DNA from: Firmicutes bacterium UBA6113
GTDB lineage: Bacteria > Bacillota > Clostridia > Tissierellales > Sedimentibacteraceae
Assembly (NCBI GenBank): GCA_002422545.1
Contig: DIWF01000020.1
Coordinates: forward strand, 1 to 46,717
Direction: 5' to 3'
DNA: 46,717 bases
Part shown: positions 41,797 through 46,717 of the stretch, one piece after another
How positions within the stretch are numbered: position 1 is the first letter of the stretch
Layout of the letters: every line of letters starts with the position of its first letter
Position numbers and translations under genes: made by a program
Notes under the pieces: model-generated
The model's input: only the letters and a program-made list of their open reading frames with translations
Database searches by the model: none
Told to the model about the DNA's origin: nothing

Positions 41797-42813
41797 TTAA
41801 ATATTTTTAAATGTTTCTACGGCATGCTTAAGCTTATCCACAATATGCAAATTGTAAGGGCATTTTCTTTCACATTTTCTGCATCTCACACATGCATCTG
41901 CTTTGACAGGCATCGCATCATACTTCAGCTTTCCATAGTCTGGCAGATTATATCTTATGGCATATCCTTCATATACGAAGACATTAGGTATGTCTATTCC
42001 TTCAGGACATGGTTTGCAGTATCCGCATCTTCTGCAGAAATCATTTCCGAGCAATTCAACTTCTTTTTTGATTTCTTCCTTTTCTTCTTCTGTCAGCGGC
42101 TCACCATCTATACCAATGGAAGCATTTTCTGCAACCTGGCTTACTGAATCCATACCAGGAATAGCCACAGTAACCAAATTACTGTTCATTATATATTTAA
42201 GAGACAAATTCCCCTTGCCAAAGGCCCCTCCGGCAATAGGCTTCATTGCTATTGTTCCCATTCCCTTTTCAAGAGCTTTTATAAACAGTTCAGTTCCTTG
42301 AGACTCAACGGGATTGAACGGAAATTGAACAGTTTCAAATTCGTCGTGCTCAATTGCCTTCAATAGGATTTCTCTTATGTGTCCGGTTATTCCTATGTGT
42401 CTTATGAGTCCCTTTTCTTTTGCTTCCACCAGCGCCTTTAGTGCACCATTTTCTGAAAGTACAGTATCAAGCTGCTCCATCTTACTCACATTGTGAACTT
42501 GGTACAGATCAATATAATCAAGCTGCATTGTGCTCAAGCTTTCCTCTATGAAATTTTTCATAGATTCATAGTCATATCCCATTGCCTTTGTTGCAACATA
42601 AAAGTTTTCACGTCCGGCTTTTTTAAGTGCATTTCCAACATACTCTTCGCTTACTGTATATCCTCTTGCAGTATCGATAAAGTTTATTCCTCTGTCTCTG
42701 CACTCCAAAATTATTTTTGTAGCTTCTTCCTGATTTACCCTTTGTATAGGTATTCCGCCAAATCCTATGACAGAAACCTCCATTCCTGTGTTGCCTAACA
42801 TTCTCTTTTTCAT
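41797..42813 (-). CDS. Aldo/keto reductase with C-terminal 4Fe-4S ferredoxin domain
   Basis: About 338 residues. N-terminal TIM barrel of the AKR superfamily: catalytic Asp-Tyr in NFIDTARGYTVSEEYVG, Lys in YVATKAMG, His in LYQVHNVSKMEQLD, and GVNPVE-like FPFNPVESQ. C-terminal domain has CRRCGYCKPCPEGIDIPN and CVRCRKCERKCPYN for cluster binding. Cytosolic redox enzyme of unknown substrate; such ferredoxin-fused forms are typical of anaerobes. The first ATG (42819) touches the ribosome site, so ATG 42813 is preferred. Confidence 0.93.
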   Translation of the reverse strand: MKKRMLGNTGMEVSVIGFGGIPIQRVNQEEATKIILECRDRGINFIDTARGYTVSEEYVGNALKKAGRENFYVATKAMGYDYESMKNFIEESLSTMQLDYIDLYQVHNVSKMEQLDTVLSENGALKALVEAKEKGLIRHIGITGHIREILLKAIEHDEFETVQFPFNPVESQGTELFIKALEKGMGTIAMKPIAGGAFGKGNLSLKYIMNSNLVTVAIPGMDSVSQVAENASIGIDGEPLTEEEKEEIKKEVELLGNDFCRRCGYCKPCPEGIDIPNVFVYEGYAIRYNLPDYGKLKYDAMPVKADACVRCRKCERKCPYNLHIVDKLKHAVETFKNI

Positions 42814-42841
42814 ATTCATACCTCTGTCAATTATATGTTTT

Positions 42842-42870
42842 ATTATATAATAGATGTTTTTTTAAGTCAA
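42842..42870 (-). promoter_or_regulatory. Sigma-A promoter of the aldo/keto reductase gene
   Basis: TTGACT (42865-42870), 17-base spacer, TATAAT (42842-42847) on the minus strand. Confidence 0.8.
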
Positions 42871-42877
42871 ACACAAC

Positions 42878-42910
42878 AAAAACATCCGACGGAAACCGAC
42901 GGATGTTTTT
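42878..42910. terminator. Isolated bidirectional hairpin
   Basis: AAAAACATCCGACGG / CCGACGGATGTTTTT, stem with one internal mismatch and T runs on both strands. It lies just upstream of the AKR promoter, between divergent genes, so it acts as a transcription insulator rather than ending a visible gene. Confidence 0.65.
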
Positions 42911-43075
42911 ATGATTTGGAAGAAGATAAAAAAAGTATTATCTAAATATCATTATTAGTCAATTTACAATTATTATACATGATTTATTTAAAAATATAAT
43001 TCGACAAATTTTTTATATACCACATAAAAATTTTTTGTGCACTTTTTCACCTTATTAATCTAAAATGTGCACATT

Positions 43076-43160
43076 TGTGGATAAATCTGTTGACAAGTAC
43101 CAAAAAAAGCATTAAATTTGTGTATAACTTCTCTAAACATTTTAGAGAGCCTGTGTATAA
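43076..43160 (+). promoter_or_regulatory. DnaA-box cluster around the radical SAM promoter
   Basis: Three exact DnaA boxes on the same strand: TGTGGATAA (43076-43084), TGTGTATAA (43119-43127) and TGTGTATAA (43152-43160), all matching the complement of TTATNCACA. Between boxes two and three, CTCTAAA/TTTAGAG forms a hairpin. The flank to the left is very AT-rich. A TTGACA (43090-43095) and TAAATT (43113-43118) promoter with 17-base spacing lies between boxes one and two, placing box two at the start point. Either DnaA control of the next gene or a DnaA-binding locus. Confidence 0.75.
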
Positions 43161-43185
43161 CTTATAGAAATGTGCGGTGAATAAC

Positions 43186-44106
43186 ATGTGGAATGACAAA
43201 AATTATCATACTTTGGATTGTGAAATGAAAAGTTTTTTCGGAGAAAAAGCAATTAAATTGTCTATTGATGGCGGATTTACATGCCCGAACAGAGACGGTA
43301 CAATCGGAAGCAAGGGCTGTATTTTCTGCAGTGAACGAGGCTCCGGAGATTTCAACTCTGATTCGTGCAAGTCAATTTCAGACCAAATTAATGAGCAAAG
43401 GCAAATAATGTCAAGAAAATGGAAAAGCAGCACGTACATCGCCTATTTTCAAAGTTATACAAACACATATGACACTGTTGAAAACCTGAGGAAAAAATTC
43501 TACGAAGCCTTAAGCTGTGAAAACATTAAAGGTATTGCTATAGCTACAAGGCCTGACTGCATCAGCGAAGAAGTTCTTGAACTTCTGGATGAACTCAATG
43601 AGAAGACATTCTTATGGGTTGAACTGGGGCTTCAGACAATAAACAACAATACTGCAAATTTAATAAGAAGAGGCTACAGTCTGGATGTATTTGAAAAGAC
43701 ATCAAAAATGCTTAAAACTAAAAACATAAGGACTGTAATCCACCTGATTATGGGACTTCCTGGAGAAGACAGGGAACAAATGCTTAAAAATATATCTTAT
43801 GTTTCAGTATTTAAGCCCTGGGGGGTAAAGATTCACATGCTGCATATACTTCAAAACACAGATTTGGCAAAGTATTACCTTAATACTCATTTTAATGTCA
43901 TGAGCCAGGAGGAATATGTGGAGTTAATCTGTGATTCTTTGGAACTTCTTAGTGAAGACATAGTTATCCACAGGTTGACAGGTGACGGAAAGAAATCTGA
44001 TTTAATAGAGCCCAGATGGACACTCAACAAGCTTAAAGTTTTATCCGACATAGACAAAGAACTCGTGAAAAGAAACAGCCAACAGGGAAAATACGCACCA
44101 TTGTAA
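43186..44106 (+). CDS. Radical SAM protein, YhcC/TIGR01212 family
   Basis: About 306 residues. The cluster motif CPNRDGTIGSKGCIFCSERGSGDF has the widely spaced C-x9-C-x2-C type arrangement special to this family. WVELGLQTINNNTANLIRRGYS and VIHLIMGLPGEDREQML follow as in radical SAM barrels. Reaction unknown; members are thought to act on RNA or protein, not proven. GTG 43177 opens the frame, but GGTGA five bases before ATG 43186 fits better. Driven by the DnaA-box promoter region. Confidence 0.9.
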   Translation: MWNDKNYHTLDCEMKSFFGEKAIKLSIDGGFTCPNRDGTIGSKGCIFCSERGSGDFNSDSCKSISDQINEQRQIMSRKWKSSTYIAYFQSYTNTYDTVENLRKKFYEALSCENIKGIAIATRPDCISEEVLELLDELNEKTFLWVELGLQTINNNTANLIRRGYSLDVFEKTSKMLKTKNIRTVIHLIMGLPGEDREQMLKNISYVSVFKPWGVKIHMLHILQNTDLAKYYLNTHFNVMSQEEYVELICDSLELLSEDIVIHRLTGDGKKSDLIEPRWTLNKLKVLSDIDKELVKRNSQQGKYAPL

Positions 44107-44153
44107 TGTTAATGTAATACTATCACGGCTTTTATATAATATAATTGTTATAA

Positions 44154-44182
44154 GAAATACTATAAATCTATAGTATTTTTTT
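44154..44182 (+). terminator. Terminator after the radical SAM gene
   Basis: AAATACTATA/TATAGTATTT stem followed by TTTTTATT. Confidence 0.85.
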
Positions 44183-44260
44183 ATTGCTGAACAGCAATTT
44201 CTGGCAAGAGAGAACATGCCAGCTAATTAATATAAATATTGTAAAACAGGTGCAAATAAA
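44183..44260 (+). promoter_or_regulatory. Leader of the S-layer gene with two small hairpins
   Basis: GCTG-AA-CAGC and CTGGCA...TGCCAG hairpins precede the gene. S-layer mRNAs often have structured, stable leaders; function here is inference. No confident promoter. Confidence 0.4.
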
Positions 44261-46591
44261 ATGAAAAAATTATCGTTGATAACATTGATTGCAATACTAG
44301 CCCTCGGTGTGTCTAATGTTTCCTACGCATCCGGCTTTCCTGATATAAGCAAAGATTCTGTTCTGGAAGAATCCGTGGGCTTGTTGTCAAGCTACGGTAT
44401 TATTCAAGGGTATCCTGACGGCACATTCAAGCCTGACAAGTCTGTTACGCGAGCTGAAATGGCTAAAATGATGACTGTGGCTGCAGGTTATTATGAGTAT
44501 TCCAAGAATATGACCTCTGTTTATGATGATATGCACGGGCATTGGGCAGAAAGCTATGTTGAACTGGCAAATGTTCTAAACATAGTTAAAGGAATATCTC
44601 CAACTACATATGGTCCGGATAATCTTATTAAATTTGAAGAAGCGTACACAATGATAATAAGGCTTCTCGGATACAGCGATGAAGCACTGACAGGACAGTG
44701 GCCCAGCAACTATTATGAAAAAGCATTGGAACTGAATTTGTTTCAGGATGTGGACACTTCTAAAGTATTTGCATCCAGAAGAGACATAACAGTGATGCTT
44801 GATAATGCCCTTGACTGCGTGCTTGTAAAATCAAAAGGTACAGGTGGTGTAACCCTGACAGACAAGACTCTCATGTCACTGCTGGGAAGAAAAGAAACAA
44901 AGGTAATAGCATTAAGTGATTTAAAAATCGAAAGCTTTGATTATTCCAATTATTTGTTCAACAAGTGGGATGTTTATTACAACAACTCAGGCAAGACGGT
45001 ATATGTGAACAATCCAAGATATAACGAATTTACAGGAACGGTAACAAGCCTGCTTACAAACAGAGTAATATTTGTAACAGATGATTATGGAAATGTGAGA
45101 GCATTCCAGCTTCCTGAAATACCAATTGTAATAAACGGCAAGAAGGGAAACTTCAACAATCTTGAAAACAGCCGCATTAAAGTTGTTTACGAAGATGACT
45201 CCTTCAACGGAGATGTAATAGGAATAATTGCCTTCAAGCAAACAGCCATTAAAGTGATCGGAAGAACGGACCTGTATAACACAGGAAGCAAGGTATTTGC
45301 AGGAAAACCGCTGCCCGTAACAAGCAGCAATGAAATAAACCAGGCTAAGCTACACATTAACGGTGCTGTCTCTTCACTGGAAGATATAAAGACTAATGAC
45401 GTTGTATACTTTTATGAAACAAACGAATCAGACAAAGTAACTGCTCTTACTCTTGATGTAGTGAGATCCCAGACAAGCGGCATTGTTACTGATGTGCAGA
45501 CTTCAGGTAATGCAACATATTACACAGTGAACAACATAAGCTACAAGACAGGTGAAGACTTTATATTTACTGAAAAAGCATCTGTAAATGATAATGTGAA
45601 TCTGATACTTGACAAAAACAACAATATCATTAAACTTGAGATACTGAATTACGGCAAATATCCATCAACATTCGGAATTGTCATAAGCTCAGCTAACAGC
45701 ACTAACGGAAATGTTTCAGCTAAAATACTTGACGAATACGGGTCGCTTAAAACATACTCACTGGCCGACAACTCAAGCGTGGTAACTGTGACTGAATCCG
45801 GAACGGGACTCTTTAAATACACAAACTTGAAAGAAAAAGACTTCGTGGCATTTGACCCTGTTGCAAGCGGCAATGTGAAAATTATAAACTATATGCCTGC
45901 AAAGTATATTTCAAATAACTATAATCAGCAGACACACACATTATCAAGCGGATACTGGATATCTCCAGACACTTATATTGTATATGAGCAGAACGGCAAG
46001 TACCAGCTACTTGAATTGAGCCAGCTGGACACTTATCTGGAAGGAAAGGCCGTTATTGGTTACAAGGGAGAAATTGAAGCTCTTTACCTTACAAAAGGAA
46101 TTAAACCAACAAGTTATGTAACTGTTACTCCGGAAACTCCGCAAAGCTACAACGGAACTATTTACGGTGTTATAAAGGGCATCACAAAAATAGATTCAAG
46201 CACAAGCCACGTGCAGTTTTACAACAGCAGCAACGTGTTTTCGGTATCAAACTCATCAGCTGCAGGCACAAAGGTTTCGGCCGTGCTCAATTCATACGTG
46301 AAGGCTGTAATAGTAAACGGGGTTATAACAAACGTTGAAAAAGTTACTTCTGAGACGGACAAAATAAAAATTACACAGGTTTACTCAAACCAGCTGTTGA
46401 TAGATGGCATCACGTACATGGAATATTCATCATCAGTTACAGTCTATAACCTGACAACAGACGGCTCCGGCAATGTAACAAGCTTCAAAGCCGGTTCAAA
46501 GGCAGACATAAAGGCAGGCTCCACAGCTCAGCTGTACGACCTGTACGGTGGTTTCGACGGGATAATAGATGTAATACTTATTTTTAATTAA
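44261..46591 (+). CDS. S-layer-homology (SLH) domain cell-surface protein
   Basis: 776 residues. Signal peptide of about 24 residues (ITLIAILALGVSNVSYASG). Two clear SLH modules and one weaker: FPDISKDSVLEESVGLLSSY with GIIQGYPDGTFKPDKSVTRAEMAKM (about 25-75), DDMHGHWAESYVELANVLNI and GPDNLIKFEEAYTMI (about 88-140), and WPSNYYEKALELNLFQD (about 150-190). These bind cell-wall polymers. The rest (200-776) is Thr/Ser/Asn/Val-rich beta structure with no recognised enzymatic motif and repeated 'GxVTxV' segments. Probable S-layer or cell-wall protein. No terminator with a T run is seen; an AACTAG/CTAGTT hairpin (46603-46620) follows. Confidence 0.92.
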   Translation: MKKLSLITLIAILALGVSNVSYASGFPDISKDSVLEESVGLLSSYGIIQGYPDGTFKPDKSVTRAEMAKMMTVAAGYYEYSKNMTSVYDDMHGHWAESYVELANVLNIVKGISPTTYGPDNLIKFEEAYTMIIRLLGYSDEALTGQWPSNYYEKALELNLFQDVDTSKVFASRRDITVMLDNALDCVLVKSKGTGGVTLTDKTLMSLLGRKETKVIALSDLKIESFDYSNYLFNKWDVYYNNSGKTVYVNNPRYNEFTGTVTSLLTNRVIFVTDDYGNVRAFQLPEIPIVINGKKGNFNNLENSRIKVVYEDDSFNGDVIGIIAFKQTAIKVIGRTDLYNTGSKVFAGKPLPVTSSNEINQAKLHINGAVSSLEDIKTNDVVYFYETNESDKVTALTLDVVRSQTSGIVTDVQTSGNATYYTVNNISYKTGEDFIFTEKASVNDNVNLILDKNNNIIKLEILNYGKYPSTFGIVISSANSTNGNVSAKILDEYGSLKTYSLADNSSVVTVTESGTGLFKYTNLKEKDFVAFDPVASGNVKIINYMPAKYISNNYNQQTHTLSSGYWISPDTYIVYEQNGKYQLLELSQLDTYLEGKAVIGYKGEIEALYLTKGIKPTSYVTVTPETPQSYNGTIYGVIKGITKIDSSTSHVQFYNSSNVFSVSNSSAAGTKVSAVLNSYVKAVIVNGVITNVEKVTSETDKIKITQVYSNQLLIDGITYMEYSSSVTVYNLTTDGSGNVTSFKAGSKADIKAGSTAQLYDLYGGFDGIIDVILIFN

Positions 46592-46620
46592 ATCAACTAA
46601 AAAACTAGGCTTATCTAGTT

Positions 46621-46717
46621 CAGACTTAACAATTTGTTTATTCTACAGATTGTAGGGGCGGATCTTGTATCCGCCCGCGGGAGGGCACGAGACCAATGTC
46701 ATTAAGTTAAGATATTT
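46621..46717. repeat. Genomic palindromic repeat (copy B), cut by window end
   Basis: GTAGGGGCGGATCTTGTATCC followed by GCCCGC at 46652-46678 forms the palindrome GGGCGGAT-CTTGT-ATCCGCCC, the intact form of the 8.2-kb copy. ACTTAAC at 46623-46629 and GTTAAG at 46705-46710 may be its outer inverted repeats. Confidence 0.65.

Noticed and set aside
42940..43186. Chromosomal oriC
   Set aside because: DnaA boxes and AT-rich DNA fit, but dnaA, dnaN, recF or rpmH are not next to it. Kept as a regulatory/titration site only.

Overview
The window looks like chromosome from a low-GC, spore-forming anaerobic Firmicute of the class Clostridia. The evidence is AT-rich DNA with strong Shine-Dalgarno sites, a cotJABC spore-coat operon, a T-box leader before argG, a one-piece pyruvate:ferredoxin oxidoreductase, an Fe-S L-serine dehydratase in two subunits, and an S-layer (SLH) protein. 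An amino-acid-fermenting member of the Tissierellales/Sedimentibacter type is my best guess. That is inference, not identification.

Layout. 0-4 kb: MATE exporter, T-box-controlled argG, a FlK-type thioesterase and tRNA-Val. 4.2-8.1 kb: an asymmetric heterodimeric ABC exporter followed by an ABM-domain protein. 8.1-8.5 kb: a transporter remnant and a small inverted-repeat element inserted into a genomic palindrome. 8.5-10.8 kb: an orphan multi-PAS histidine kinase. 11.1-13.9 kb: a sporulation-flavoured cluster with an RRDFDFD-repeat protein, a duplicated Cys/His-rich protein, a YmaF-like protein and cotJABC. 14-18.2 kb: azlCD, a divergent AraC regulator with a DUF2000 protein, and an M3 oligopeptidase.

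18.3-30.6 kb holds the most interesting locus. It is one co-directional minus-strand array: TRAP transporter dctPQM, a LarA-like (DUF2088) protein, five proteins I cannot assign confidently (one with a molybdopterin-binding-like fold), a sigma-54 activator, and pyruvate:ferredoxin oxidoreductase. A textbook -24/-12 promoter with exact GG-N10-GC spacing lies upstream of dctP. The simplest reading is a sigma-54-controlled catabolic operon that imports an organic acid, rearranges it with undescribed enzymes, and passes a 2-oxoacid to PFOR.

30.7-33.2 kb: an ECF-type S component with DUF3842 and DUF1893 proteins, a carboxymuconolactone-decarboxylase-like protein and a decayed NTF2-like gene. 33.4-38.3 kb: a visibly GC-richer block with two oxidases, a berberine-bridge FAD oxidase fused to an arylsulfotransferase-like domain, and a CotA-type multicopper oxidase. 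Its upstream flank is tRNA-Ser(CGA) and its other flank a tRNA-3'-end-like remnant. 38.7-41.6 kb: serine catabolism (sdaAB, sdaAA and a DAACS symporter), which feeds pyruvate toward PFOR. 41.8-46.6 kb: a ferredoxin-type aldo/keto reductase, a cluster of consensus DnaA boxes around the promoter of a YhcC-type radical SAM gene, and an S-layer protein. The last bases carry another copy of the palindromic repeat seen at 8.2 kb.
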